Shown here: positions 25,456-34,341 of the stretch, piece by piece
How the letters are laid out: the number at the start of each line of letters is the position of its first letter
Numbering within the stretch: the stretch's first letter is position 1
Assembly (NCBI GenBank): GCA_963977135.1
Contig: CAXBNN010000006.1
Coordinates: forward strand, 62,001 to 126,000
Source: UBA2040 sp963977135
Lineage (GTDB): Bacteria; Bacteroidota; Bacteroidia; Flavobacteriales_D; Crocinitomicaceae
Length of the DNA: 64,000 nucleotides
Reading direction: 5' to 3'
Made by a program: the position numbers and the translations under genes
The notes under the pieces: generated by a model
What the model saw: the letters and a program-made list of their open reading frames with translations, nothing else
Database searches by the model: none
Told to the model about the DNA's origin: nothing

Positions 25456-25945
25456 ATGAGCCAAGTACACATTCACTTACTGATTACCCATCTACCGATT
25501 TTCGGTTCAATTTTAGGTGGAATTGTACTTGCCCAAGGGCTTTAGACAAAGAATAATCAAACAAATATTGCCGCTTACAGCCTTTTTTATAATTTCTGCA
25601 ATTGGAGGTGTTATTGCCTACTTGACAGGTGAAGGTGCAGAAGAAACGGTTGAAAATATTCAAGGTGTTATTGAAGCAACAATTGAACAACATGAAGAAT
25701 TTGCTCTTTTTGCGCTAATAGCATTAATCCTTTTGGGGGTGACTTCCATTTTAGGTTTTTTCTTGACTATGAGAAAATCTCCGTTGACTAGAACAATAGC
25801 ATTTGTAATATTATTTATTTCTCTAATTAGTTTTGGACTGGTAGCAAGAACGGGGTATCTAGGTGGACAAATCAGACATACGGAAATCAATTCTACCACT
25901 AACACTGATTCGACGCCTTACGAAAGTGATGGTGACAATGATTAA
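25456..25945 (+). pseudogene. Decayed DUF2231-like membrane-protein gene (stop + frameshift)
   Basis: ATG at 25456 starts MSQVHIHLLITHLPIFGSIL, typical of small DUF2231-like membrane proteins, but a TAG at 25543-25545 ends it after 29 codons. Reading through (TKNNQTNIAAYSLF), the frame then breaks in a run of six T (25583-25588); dropping one T restores FIISAIGGVIAYLTGEGAEE and the rest to 25945. So there are two lesions, a nonsense and a +1 homopolymer slip. An alternative GTG start at 25517 would give only the second half. Confidence 0.8.
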
Positions 25946-25983
25946 ATGGGACAGATGAAACTTCCAATTTTCATAAAAATGTA

Positions 25984-26098
25984 ATGCCTGCGGATCCAGA
26001 ATCTGTTGAAATTTATCGAGATACCCGGGAGCTTACCGCGTTTTTACAAGGGTTTAAACTGTTGAAGTTCATCCCAAATTTGTATTGAAAGAGAAGTA
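25984..26098 (+). other. Possible short decayed coding remnant
   Basis: From ATG 25984 the frame reads PADPESVEIYRDTRELTAFL and breaks after GF. A second frame then continues VEVHPKFVLKEK to a stop at about 26098. The two join smoothly if 2 nt are removed, which suggests the end of a lost gene, but the segment is too short to be sure. Confidence 0.3.
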
Positions 26099-26120
26099 AC
26101 TGCCTATGCTATCTTTTTTC

Positions 26121-26128
26121 TATATTTG
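26121..26128 (+). promoter_or_regulatory. -7 promoter box (TATATTTG)
   Basis: Exact TAnnTTTG match 32 nt before the ATG at 26161. Confidence 0.65.
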
Positions 26129-26160
26129 AGATGCTAAAACGCCTTAAACCAATTTAAACT

Positions 26161-26748
26161 ATGAAAAAGACAATTGCACTTCTATTCTTGGCTCTATCTT
26201 CAGCGGGTATTCATGCTCAAGAAAATAATGAATCTGATTATTTATTATTCGAAGGAAAGGACACTACTTTTTGTACTATAACTGTGTTGGCTAGATCAGC
26301 CGGAAACGTTTCCGATATCGAATATTATGATGTTGCTGGTGAAAAACACAAAGTAGATCGGAAAGAAATAAAAAATGTAAAATCACTTAGAGTTGCTGGT
26401 ATTTCAATGGATTACGTTCCCATAAAAGCGTCAAAACCTGACAAGTACAAACGACACATAGAAATTGAATTAAATGGAAAAATAATTGTCTACAACCATA
26501 CGAGAATAATTGCCGGCATTGATCAAAATGGCGATAGACAGCTATATCAGGTCGTAGGAGCGGGTGCGGCTATACACATGATAAAATTGCCAGACGGGAA
26601 TTACTATGATTATAAGGAATCGGACATAAAAAAGTATGTTGCTCCCTATATGCTGAAATTTAAACCTTTCGCTGATTCCTTCAAGGAACCAATCTCCATG
26701 AGAAACATAGAAGCTGCTATTCTAAAATACAATGAACTGGGCGAATAA
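26161..26748 (+). CDS. Exported hypothetical protein (195 aa), 3' end duplicated downstream
   Basis: A signal peptide (KKTIALLFLALSSAGIHAQ) and a mature domain rich in strands (YLLFEGKDTTFCTITVLARS, HIEIELNGKIIVYNHTRII) plus a C-terminal helix (RNIEAAILKYNEL). It resembles exported proteins that respond to metabolic stress only in a general way; no family is recognised. Its last 110 bp plus stop are repeated in decayed form at 27897-28020, beyond the rhodopsin gene. A terminator on both strands follows at 26873-26908. Confidence 0.7.
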   Translation: MKKTIALLFLALSSAGIHAQENNESDYLLFEGKDTTFCTITVLARSAGNVSDIEYYDVAGEKHKVDRKEIKNVKSLRVAGISMDYVPIKASKPDKYKRHIEIELNGKIIVYNHTRIIAGIDQNGDRQLYQVVGAGAAIHMIKLPDGNYYDYKESDIKKYVAPYMLKFKPFADSFKEPISMRNIEAAILKYNELGE

Positions 26749-26760
26749 AGATGATTTTAA
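26638..26760 (+). repeat. Direct repeat copy A (3' end of the 26161 gene)
   Basis: This stretch, GTTGCTCCCTATATGCTG to TTTTAAAA, matches 27897-28020 at about four of every five bases, including AGCTGCTATT and TACAATGAACTG. The rhodopsin gene lies between the two copies. Confidence 0.85.
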
Positions 26761-26872
26761 AAATTGAGTTATACTCCTTAATAGATCAAAGATTCACAAA
26801 ACTACAATAGTCGCTTTTGAGAAAATCAAAGCACAAAGAATTAGACTAAACAATATACTTCAGAGAAAATAA

Positions 26873-26908
26873 AAAAGGGATGGTAATCTGAATATTACCA
26901 TCCCTTTT
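26873..26908. terminator. Bidirectional terminator between 26161 gene and rhodopsin
   Basis: A 15-bp stem (26873-26887 with 26894-26908), 6-nt loop, A-rich on one arm and T-rich on the other, so it can end both the + strand gene and the convergent rhodopsin gene. Confidence 0.92.
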
Positions 26909-26927
26909 CTCCCATAAACGGGTTTAA

Positions 26928-27662
26928 TTATGCTTCTGCAGTTTCAGTATCGGCAGATCGGCTCAGCGCATAGATAACCAAACCAAAGCCAATTTTATTG
27001 ATGGCATCCGCGATGTTGTAAACAATATCCATGGCATGTGTTGCCGCCGCAGGATCGTTAACTAATTGCACACCGAATAGCCCACCTGGAGTACCTAAAA
27101 TGTAACCCAAAGGATAAATTGCCCAGCCAACTAAAACGAACCATGCCAAAATTCTTGTCGCTTTCGCTACTTGAGAACCTGATGTTTGAGATAGTTTGGC
27201 AATTTCCCCAAACCAGACTAAGTAAACGATATAGAAATAGGCTGCTCCAGAAACAACACCCCACAATACACTGTTACTACTGTCGATAGTTTCTCCAATG
27301 TAACCTGTTACAAGCATCACCAGTGATGCAAAAATCAATTTCCAAAGCAAGCCAATTTTGGCTCCACCTTTTTTGGTGATCAAGTAGAACTCCACACACA
27401 TCAATGGAACGGTTAGAATCCAATCCACATAACGGAAAAAAGTAGGAGAATCTCCTGTTTCGAGATTGTAACCTCTCATGTAATAATAATGTACTGCCGC
27501 AATAAAGGTTATTAAACCCGATACGAGTACTGACGTTCTCCACTTTTTAGAGGTATTGTTTAATTCTAAAAAGAAGAATACTGATGCAGCCATCATAGCC
27601 ATCGTTCCGATAAAGAATGTGAAGGCTACATAGTTGTCACTGGCAATTTTTAAATGTTCCAT
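26928..27662 (-). CDS. Proton-pumping rhodopsin (proteorhodopsin type, DTE)
   Basis: A 244-residue seven-helix microbial rhodopsin. Helix C reads RYVDWILTVPLMCVEFYL: Asp80, Thr84 and Glu91 correspond to D97/T101/E108 of proteorhodopsin (DTE, outward proton pump), and Met88 at the tuning position predicts green absorption. His58 (AAVHYYY) is the counter-ion partner; Asp219 and Lys223 (NIADAINKIGFG) are the helix G Asp and the retinal-binding lysine. It makes a light-driven proton gradient in the inner membrane. No carotene-cleavage gene is in the window, so retinal must come from elsewhere. The gene is convergent with its neighbour and flanked by direct repeats. Confidence 0.96.
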   Translation of the reverse strand: MEHLKIASDNYVAFTFFIGTMAMMAASVFFFLELNNTSKKWRTSVLVSGLITFIAAVHYYYMRGYNLETGDSPTFFRYVDWILTVPLMCVEFYLITKKGGAKIGLLWKLIFASLVMLVTGYIGETIDSSNSVLWGVVSGAAYFYIVYLVWFGEIAKLSQTSGSQVAKATRILAWFVLVGWAIYPLGYILGTPGGLFGVQLVNDPAAATHAMDIVYNIADAINKIGFGLVIYALSRSADTETAEA

Positions 27663-27896
27663 ATATTTTATATTTTGATTTAATGCTTAACAAATGTTAA
27701 AGAAAAAAGTTTATCAAATGCCTAAAATACAAAGCCATATTTATGTGTATTTCATGGACTTGAATGAATTAATTCAATAAAATCAAGGGTTTTAAAAATA
27801 AAATAAAAAATTTTTATTTTAAAAAATGAAAAACTAATCTGAACTATTTTCATTAGTTTTAGATGAGATTTTAGTTAATTAAATCGAAAAAAGTAT

Positions 27897-28020
27897 GTTA
27901 CTCCTAAATGTTGAAATACAAACCTTTGGCTGATTGTATCAAAGAACCAAAATCCAGGAGAAACGTAAAAGCTGCTATTATAAAATACAATGAACTGAGC
28001 GAAAAAAGGCGATTCTAAAA
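27897..28020 (+). pseudogene. Decayed 3' copy of the 26161 gene (direct repeat copy B)
   Basis: Homologous to the last 110 bp of the 26161-26748 gene, with the same ending and downstream bases (CAATGAACTGAGCGAA then TTCTAAAA), but carrying frame breaks. The rest of the gap 27663-27896 is AT-rich and probably holds the rhodopsin promoter. Confidence 0.8.
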
Positions 28021-28026
28021 ACCAAT

Positions 28027-28695
28027 ATGGATAATCTATTCAATTTCTTCCTCATCCTACACATTCTTGCTGGTTCAGTTGGACTTCTCTTCGGAACCAT
28101 AAATATCATCCGAAAAAAAGGTGATCAAAAGCACAAATGGATGGGGAAAATCTTTCTTTATGGCATGTTGACCGTTGGTTTATCCGCATTTGTGTTATCC
28201 ATTATTCATCCGAATTACTTCCTTTTCATCGTTGGCGTCTTTACGTTTTATTTAGCTGCCACAGGCAACAGATATTTATCGCTCAAAGAATTAAATACAA
28301 CGCAAAAACCAAAAATAGTCGACTGGGTATTGACCATCTCCATGTTAATCTTCGGAGTCGTCTTTGCCATTTTTGGAATTTACCACCTAACGAGAAGCAA
28401 CACCTTTGGAATCGTTTTTATCGTTTTTGGGTTTTTAGGATTGAGTATGGTTCGTCGTGACATAAAAAACTACCAAGGAAAAATAGAAATCACAAATTAT
28501 TGGTTGACGGCTCATCTCCAAAGAATGATAGGTGCTTATATTTCTGCATTGACAGCCTTCTTAGTTGTGAATGGGAAGTATTTCAATGGACTTGTACCAG
28601 GTTTCATCCTGTGGCTATTGCCAACTGTTGTTCTCGTGCCGCTCATATTCAAGTGGACAAGGAAGTATAAGGTAGAAAAGAAAAATAAGGTGTAA
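28027..28695 (+). CDS. DUF2306-like polytopic membrane protein
   Basis: A 222-residue protein with about seven membrane helices. Marks of this group are the N-terminal LHILAGSVGLLFGTINIIRKKGDQKHKWMGKIF (helix, then a conserved Lys-Gly-x-x-x-His-Lys-x-Gly loop) and a later HLQRMIGAYISALTAFLVV. The family shares a heme-protein-like helix layout but the function is unknown. It starts right after the decayed repeat that flanks the rhodopsin gene. Confidence 0.75.
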   Translation: MDNLFNFFLILHILAGSVGLLFGTINIIRKKGDQKHKWMGKIFLYGMLTVGLSAFVLSIIHPNYFLFIVGVFTFYLAATGNRYLSLKELNTTQKPKIVDWVLTISMLIFGVVFAIFGIYHLTRSNTFGIVFIVFGFLGLSMVRRDIKNYQGKIEITNYWLTAHLQRMIGAYISALTAFLVVNGKYFNGLVPGFILWLLPTVVLVPLIFKWTRKYKVEKKNKV

Positions 28696-28918
28696 TTACT
28701 TTGGAAATAAATTTGCTTTGAGTCGAGAACCTATTTTGAAAAATTCGAGGACACTGCTGAATTTATTTTTTAATTGGAGAACCAATTAACAATACCGATA
28801 ACCCATTGCTAAGTTGGTCAACAATCAGACAATTGATGTATTAACCAAACCATAAATACTAGGAAAACTCTTGCGGTAACGAAATAATCTACTACATTAG
28901 TAATGAATAGCTTAAGGC

Positions 28919-28947
28919 AATAGTCCAATTGGGATTAGCCCATTGTT
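28919..28947 (+). repeat. Shared pre-start element, copy 1 (also at 37491)
   Basis: AATAGTCCAATTGGGATTAGCC followed by CATTGTT ends 22 nt before the cyclase ATG. A very similar element ends 24 nt before the HEPN gene ATG at 37545. Each has a palindromic core (CCAATTGG here, CCATATGG there). Confidence 0.55.
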
Positions 28948-28969
28948 TCATTTCTCTAAACTACCGCAG

Positions 28970-31012
28970 ATGAAAAACATAGGTCTCACCCTCTCCATTT
29001 TAGTTACAACATTTGTAATTCAAGCCCAAACCAACTCAAACCACCTTTGGGCAGTTTATCGCGCGCCCAACTCATCCTCTTTCGCCAAAGCGAAAGCTCT
29101 GCAGGAGTTGTTCAAGAGGGAGTTGATCCCTTTTCACCCCGATACCACTATTGCTTACGGGAATGCTTTGCAAAAGTTGGCCCGCAAGACAGGAGACCGG
29201 AACGCAGAAGCAACAGGTTTCTATTTCGTAGGGGCAGGGCTTTTGAATTTTAACCGTTACAACGAAGCGGATTCTTGCTTTAGTAGAGCCTTGTCCATAT
29301 TTACAGTAGACGTAGATGAAACCAAAAAGGCCAAAGTCTGGATGCAGCAGGGCTTGGTAGCCGGAGGCAGAGGGTTGAACGAATTGGCCACAGACCTGCT
29401 AACCAAAGCCATGGGGGTGGCTGTTCGCTTAGAGGACAAAAAGCTCCGATCGGCTATTCTCACCAACCAAGGCAATTTATTGGCGAACGTTGGCGACCTT
29501 GCTGGTGCCTCGAAGAAGTACACATCCGCCCTTCAACTCGCGGAAGCATTGGCCGACACACTTTCTATCGCAAGCAACCTAGCCAACCTTGGCAATTGCT
29601 ACAACGGGTTGCGCGATCCGGTGAAGGCACTGGCCTTTCAAAGCAGGGCTGTCGATATTTACACACGTACGAAGAACAACAAATTATGCATGCCACTACT
29701 AAACATGGCATCAACCTATATGTCAATAAATATAGACTCCTCATTCGCCTATGCCGAAAGGTCAGCGAAGGCAGCGGAAGAATTCAACAACCTTGGCGTC
29801 TTAGCCATGACCTATGGTTTGAGAGCCATGCTTTATAGGAACCAAGGCATGCTGGATTCGGCCTTGTCTTTCCAGAAACAAGGCGCAATATTGGCTGAAA
29901 ACAATGAAAATCTAGGGTTTGCAGCGCGACTTCAGCTCGATATGGCCATGACGCTTGCCGACCAGCATCGCATGCCTGAAGCTATAGCAAAAGCGAAGGA
30001 CGTGCTTCGTATGGCGGAGGAAAACCGAGACTTACAGATGCAGACCTTGGCTTTGGAATTCCTCTGGAGTCGGCAGCGCATGAACGGCAACTATAAGGAG
30101 GCATTTGATGCTTACACCCAATATGTGATTCTCACTGATAGCTTGAAACGGGAACAGAACCAGCGTGAAACAATACGTCAGGAATACAAATACGGGTATG
30201 AAAAGCAGGCCCTAGCCGACAGCCTCTCCTTCGCTTCGGAAAAAACTCTCCAGCAGAAAGAAGTGCAAAAACAAAAACTCATGCGCAATGGTTTTATGGG
30301 CGGCTTTGCCCTGGTTGCCATCTTTGCCGGTGTATTCTTCTTCCAGCGCAACCGTATTGGAAAAGAGAAAGCGCGTAGCGAGGAACTATTATTAAACATT
30401 CTTCCCGAAGAAATAGCCGACGAGTTGAAAGAAAAAGGTCATTCAGATGCCCAACTTATAGATCATGTAACCGTTTTGTTTACAGACTTCAAGGGCTTTA
30501 CCGCAATGAGCGAAATACTCAGTGCGAATGACTTGGTGAAAGACCTTCATTACTGTTTTTCTGAGTTTGATCGTATTTGCGAGAAATACAATATTGAAAA
30601 GATCAAAACCATTGGCGATGCCTATATGGCCGCAGGTGGCTTACCTATGCCAAACAAAACGCACCCTTTTGATGCGGTAAACGCTGGTTTGGAAATGTTG
30701 GAAGTGATTGCACAGATAAAGACAAAAAAGATCGAACTTGGTCTTCCTTTTTTTGAGATACGAATTGGTGTGCACACTGGACCTGTAGTTGCGGGCATCG
30801 TAGGTGTTAAGAAATTTCAATACGATATCTGGGGCGACACTGTGAACACGGCTAGCCGCATGGAAAGCTCATGTGAAGTTGGTAGAGTCAACATCAGCCA
30901 AACGACTTATGCCTTGATTAACGATGATCCGGAGTTTACATTCGAAAACCGCGGTAAAATCGAAGCCAAAGGAAAGGGTGAATTGGAAATGTGGTTTGTG
31001 TCAAAGGCATAA
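28970..31012 (+). CDS. TPR-containing adenylate cyclase (class III), paralogue 2
   Basis: I choose ATG 28970, which gives a signal peptide (KNIGLTLSILVTTFVIQAQ); the frame is open from 28943. The 680-residue product has a periplasmic TPR array (about 35-420), a membrane helix (GFMGGFALVAIFAGVFFF), a coiled coil and a C-terminal class III cyclase. It has the same catalytic set as the 15304 protein (LFTDFKGF, EKIKTIGDAYMA, YDIWGDTVNTASR), so an adenylate cyclase. The TPR part of the gene is visibly richer in G and C than neighbouring genes, while the cyclase end is similar to the paralogue, suggesting a recently acquired or recombined gene. Confidence 0.92.
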   Translation: MKNIGLTLSILVTTFVIQAQTNSNHLWAVYRAPNSSSFAKAKALQELFKRELIPFHPDTTIAYGNALQKLARKTGDRNAEATGFYFVGAGLLNFNRYNEADSCFSRALSIFTVDVDETKKAKVWMQQGLVAGGRGLNELATDLLTKAMGVAVRLEDKKLRSAILTNQGNLLANVGDLAGASKKYTSALQLAEALADTLSIASNLANLGNCYNGLRDPVKALAFQSRAVDIYTRTKNNKLCMPLLNMASTYMSINIDSSFAYAERSAKAAEEFNNLGVLAMTYGLRAMLYRNQGMLDSALSFQKQGAILAENNENLGFAARLQLDMAMTLADQHRMPEAIAKAKDVLRMAEENRDLQMQTLALEFLWSRQRMNGNYKEAFDAYTQYVILTDSLKREQNQRETIRQEYKYGYEKQALADSLSFASEKTLQQKEVQKQKLMRNGFMGGFALVAIFAGVFFFQRNRIGKEKARSEELLLNILPEEIADELKEKGHSDAQLIDHVTVLFTDFKGFTAMSEILSANDLVKDLHYCFSEFDRICEKYNIEKIKTIGDAYMAAGGLPMPNKTHPFDAVNAGLEMLEVIAQIKTKKIELGLPFFEIRIGVHTGPVVAGIVGVKKFQYDIWGDTVNTASRMESSCEVGRVNISQTTYALINDDPEFTFENRGKIEAKGKGELEMWFVSKA

Positions 31013-31065
31013 AAGAATAAGACCTGAACGTTTTCTATATTTATGCGAAACCAAAACAATTATGG

Positions 31066-31827
31066 ATGAAATTCTTTAATAAAATAAGACAAAAAATTCT
31101 TTCAGGTGGACAGGCAGATAAAACTGGCCGATATCTAAAATACGCATTTGGTGAAATAATACTTGTGGTAATAGGGATTTTATTGGCCCTACAGATAAAT
31201 AACTACAACGGTAACTTAAAAGACCAACGCGAGATTACTAACACTTTGGAGAAAATTGCGGAAGAATTGGCGGAGGCAAAAGAAAAAGAGAAAAAATTCA
31301 TTGCATCCTCTGATAACTTAATTTCTCAAATTAAAAAACTTTTAATTATCGTCAAAGAAGCAAACCCTGATTCTCTCGAACAGCATAAAGATTATGTGGG
31401 CGCTGTAGCAACGAATTGGTCAAATAATCGATCTTTTCCCTTTTTTCAAGAATTCATTAAAGGCAAAAACCTAAATAAAATAAAAAGTAAGGAAATTCGA
31501 AATTCATTTAGAACGCTAGAGAATAACATAGAAGACCTAAACTATTTCGATGAAACGATAGAAACACAATATTTACAGACCATAGAACCCTATTTCATTA
31601 AAAATATCAATTATTCGAGTGTCGCTTTATTTCCATACAGAGATTCATTAATAAGCGGCGGCCCAAGAACAAACTATACGGAATTGAGCAATAACCTTGA
31701 GTTTTGGAATATTATCACCTTAAAATTGGAATTGACATCCTTTCATAGAGGGCGCCAAATTCGTTTTCTGGAATTTATAACAAAACTCGAAGAAGATTTA
31801 AGTAATGAGATTAAAAACATGAGGTGA
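31066..31827 (+). CDS. DUF6090 family membrane protein (253 aa)
   Basis: Starts MKFFNKIRQKILSGGQADK, then the membrane helix FGEIILVVIGILLALQINNYN (about residues 27-47), then a charged helical domain. It is a DUF6090 paralogue of the genes at 8980 and 34902. The N-terminal GGQADKTG corresponds to a partial GGACAGGCAG-type repeat in the DNA. The conserved AFGEIILVVIGIL is the anchor. Function is unknown. Confidence 0.85.
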   Translation: MKFFNKIRQKILSGGQADKTGRYLKYAFGEIILVVIGILLALQINNYNGNLKDQREITNTLEKIAEELAEAKEKEKKFIASSDNLISQIKKLLIIVKEANPDSLEQHKDYVGAVATNWSNNRSFPFFQEFIKGKNLNKIKSKEIRNSFRTLENNIEDLNYFDETIETQYLQTIEPYFIKNINYSSVALFPYRDSLISGGPRTNYTELSNNLEFWNIITLKLELTSFHRGRQIRFLEFITKLEEDLSNEIKNMR

Positions 31828-31928
31828 AGTACTTGTTGCTGAAATAGACAAATAAAAAGCCAAGCATTAGATAATCAAGGATTTTTTAATCGAATTATCA
31901 AGCATAACCTTCAAGAAATTTCAAAAAT

Positions 31929-32252
31929 ATGAATCCTTCAAAAGCCCAAATTCTTAGTATACTTTCCCTATTTTGTCTTTTAATTCCCTTGGGAATGTTT
32001 ATTCTTTGGACAAAGGTATTTGATATGGCGGATGAACATATAGAGCGTGTTGCCATCTATAATTCTTATTTACCTCAATTTATGGAAACTCGACTTGCCT
32101 CTTCTGGAATAAGTATCTTGTTCGGTATTTTGGGAATTGTACTCGCTAGTATAAGTTTAAAAACATCTCACCGCATTTTAAGTGCCTTTAATCTACTTTG
32201 TATAATTGTCGGTGGTTCTGTTCTTATCTTGAACATTTGGAGTTTGCTTTGA
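31929..32252 (+). CDS. Small membrane protein (107 aa)
   Basis: Three hydrophobic segments: ILSILSLFCLLIPLGMFILW, ISILFGILGIVLASISL and LSAFNLLCIIVGGSVLILN. There is a polar loop between the first two. No family is recognised. A fragment homologous to its last 30 residues is at 17823-17918. It stands alone between the DUF6090 gene and a short gene. Confidence 0.65.
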   Translation: MNPSKAQILSILSLFCLLIPLGMFILWTKVFDMADEHIERVAIYNSYLPQFMETRLASSGISILFGILGIVLASISLKTSHRILSAFNLLCIIVGGSVLILNIWSLL

Positions 32253-32396
32253 GCCATTCTATTTCATACATCTCACTCACTCGCAAATCGTCCCAACTAG
32301 GGTTAAACTATGTTAAACTATTGATTTTATGACCGTTTAACAGAGTTACCAGCTTAAAACCTGTATACTACCAAACAACGAATTAAAAAATTAATT

Positions 32397-32585
32397 ATGA
32401 GTACAACATTTTTGAATATCAAGTCAGGAGGAATGACCAAAACAGTCGCGAAACACTCTAAACAAGATGGTCAGAGTAACAAAGAATTTCGTGATTTTCT
32501 CAGTGATCAAATAGTGGAATATAGAAACGAGGGAATGGATGTTTTCAAGTCTCCAAGATATGGAGATGGCGATTACAACGGTTAA
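32397..32585 (+). CDS. Small hypothetical protein (62 aa)
   Basis: Begins MSTTFLNIKSGGMTKTVAKHSKQ and ends DVFKSPRYGDGDYNG. It is hydrophilic and soluble, without a known domain. It is followed by an unusually long terminator (32622-32664), which supports it as a real, monocistronic, well-expressed gene. Confidence 0.65.
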   Translation: MSTTFLNIKSGGMTKTVAKHSKQDGQSNKEFRDFLSDQIVEYRNEGMDVFKSPRYGDGDYNG

Positions 32586-32621
32586 CTGCCCTTTCACTGT
32601 AGAAACAGTATTAAATAATTT

Positions 32622-32664
32622 AAACTAAAAGGCTATTTTGACTATCAAAATGGCCTTTTAGTTT
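32622..32664 (+). terminator. Long terminator hairpin
   Basis: A 20-bp stem (32622-32641 with 32645-32664, one G-U pair), 3-nt loop and flanking T-rich sequence. It isolates the 62-residue gene from the TlpA gene. Confidence 0.9.
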
Positions 32665-32722
32665 GTTGGTGCGTTTAGGAACGATTGATTTTCAGCTCAA
32701 CTCAGTATTCAATTTTTATTTA

Positions 32723-32730
32723 TAGCTTTG
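32723..32730 (+). promoter_or_regulatory. -7 promoter box (TAGCTTTG)
   Basis: TAnnTTTG match 31 nt before the ATG of the TlpA-like gene at 32762. Confidence 0.6.
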
Positions 32731-32761
32731 AGAAGCTCACAGAAAAATAGACAATCGCCAC

Positions 32762-34138
32762 ATGAAAAAATCAACTTCCCTACTCGTTTTACTCCTCGCC
32801 TTTGGTTCGTTTGCCCAAAAAGAGACGAAAAACAACTATTTGCTTTTTTCAGGAAAAATTGAAAACCCATTTTCAGATTCGGTATTGATCTTGGACAAGA
32901 ATCAGGATGTGATGAAAGTAATCCTGTTAAAGAAAGACCACAGTTTCCGCGATACTTTGCGTGTTGAAGAAGGTTTTTACAGTCTACTAAACGGTCAGGA
33001 AAGAACGAAAATGTATCTAAAACCAACCTTCGATTTGTACGTGACGCTTAACACGAATGAATTTGATGAGACCATAAAATACAAAGGAAAAGGTGCAAAT
33101 GAGAACAATTACCTCTCTAAAAATGCCCTTTTGAATGAAAGCTTCGGTCAACTAAATTATTACGGTTACTACGCAAAACTGGACGAAAAGGAATTTCTTA
33201 ATCTGACCGATTCCTTGTATGTCGTTCAAAAAAATCTACTCGAAGCAACAAAGAATTTAGATCCAGATTTTCTCTACCTAGAATCCAATTCGCTGAAATA
33301 CAATAAATTGATGAAATACGTGAACTATGAAAGCATGCGCCGCTTTGTGACAGGTGATCGTGAATTCAAGGTGTCAGAAAGTTATCCAAACCCATTTGAA
33401 AAGGTGAATTTGGGCGATGAAAAATTGGTTTCAATCAGCGAGTATATACAGTATATTCAATCCTATATTAGAAAAAAAGCCTCCGAAGGATTAACGCCAA
33501 GCGACAAACCTGTAGATTATACCTGGGAATATGTAAAAGCGGTGAAAAGTGAAATAAATAGTCCATTGCTAAAAGAACTGCTTTTGTATAAAGTAGGGAA
33601 AAATGAATTGACAAATGCCATAGACATCGATAGGATTTTCAAGGAGATAAACCCTTCATTAACCAACGAAGACCATAGAAACGAAGTTACAGCGGCCTAT
33701 ACCAAAATTAAGAAGACACAAAAAGGAGAACCTTCTCCTCTGTTTGAATTGAACGATATTAACGGGAAAACCGTTTCGCTAAACGACCTTAAAGGAAAGT
33801 TAGTCTACATCGATATTTGGGCAACATGGTGTATGCCTTGTATTAAAGAAATTCCTAGCCTAAAGAAATTGGAAGAAAGCTTTCATGACCGAGACATACA
33901 ATTTGTCAGCATTTGCATAGAAGACAGCGAAGAACGCTGGAGAAGAATGGTTGAAGAGAAAAATCTTGGTGGCATTCAACTTTTTGCACCAACGAATAAA
34001 ATTCCTTTCATTCAAGATTATTCCGTAGATGGAATTCCACGGTTCATTCTTATCGATCAAAACGGTAAAATCATCGACCCAAATGCCAAACGACCGTCTA
34101 ACGAAGAATTAGTAAACGAGATTAAGGGGTATTTGTAG
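32762..34138 (+). CDS. TlpA-like thioredoxin-fold protein with N-terminal extension
   Basis: A 458-residue exported protein. A signal peptide precedes a long helical/strand extension, and the last about 140 residues are a TlpA/ResA-type thioredoxin domain. Its active site is WATWCMPCIKEIPSL (CxxC about residue 362-365), followed by the cis-Pro region (VDGIPRFILIDQNGK). It should reduce disulfides in periplasmic proteins. The extension resembles the DUF4369-containing thioredoxins of Bacteroidota. It has its own promoter and terminator. Confidence 0.88.
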   Translation: MKKSTSLLVLLLAFGSFAQKETKNNYLLFSGKIENPFSDSVLILDKNQDVMKVILLKKDHSFRDTLRVEEGFYSLLNGQERTKMYLKPTFDLYVTLNTNEFDETIKYKGKGANENNYLSKNALLNESFGQLNYYGYYAKLDEKEFLNLTDSLYVVQKNLLEATKNLDPDFLYLESNSLKYNKLMKYVNYESMRRFVTGDREFKVSESYPNPFEKVNLGDEKLVSISEYIQYIQSYIRKKASEGLTPSDKPVDYTWEYVKAVKSEINSPLLKELLLYKVGKNELTNAIDIDRIFKEINPSLTNEDHRNEVTAAYTKIKKTQKGEPSPLFELNDINGKTVSLNDLKGKLVYIDIWATWCMPCIKEIPSLKKLEESFHDRDIQFVSICIEDSEERWRRMVEEKNLGGIQLFAPTNKIPFIQDYSVDGIPRFILIDQNGKIIDPNAKRPSNEELVNEIKGYL

Positions 34139-34142
34139 AAAG

Positions 34143-34182
34143 AATAGCGATTTGAGTTTAAATTGAAGTCGCTATTTTTTTT
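34143..34182 (+). terminator. Terminator after TlpA-like gene
   Basis: AATAGCGA (34143-34150) pairs with TCGCTATT (34169-34176), with a partly paired loop and a run of T. Confidence 0.82.
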
Positions 34183-34341
34183 GTGATTATGGTTAGCGCT
34201 TGGGAATTGCAGTAACGGTATCCGATCAATTAAATCCTGGAAAGTAAAAATGCTGAAAACACAAAACTGTCAACCGCAGCTTTTCCAATTTCCCGTCTAA
34301 ATCCTTATCTTCGTTACTCAGTTATACTTAAAACCAAACTT

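Noticed and set aside
28770..28789. TTAATTGG/CCAATTAA palindrome as a terminator
   Set aside because: There is no following T-run on either strand; it may be an operator but nothing supports a specific role.
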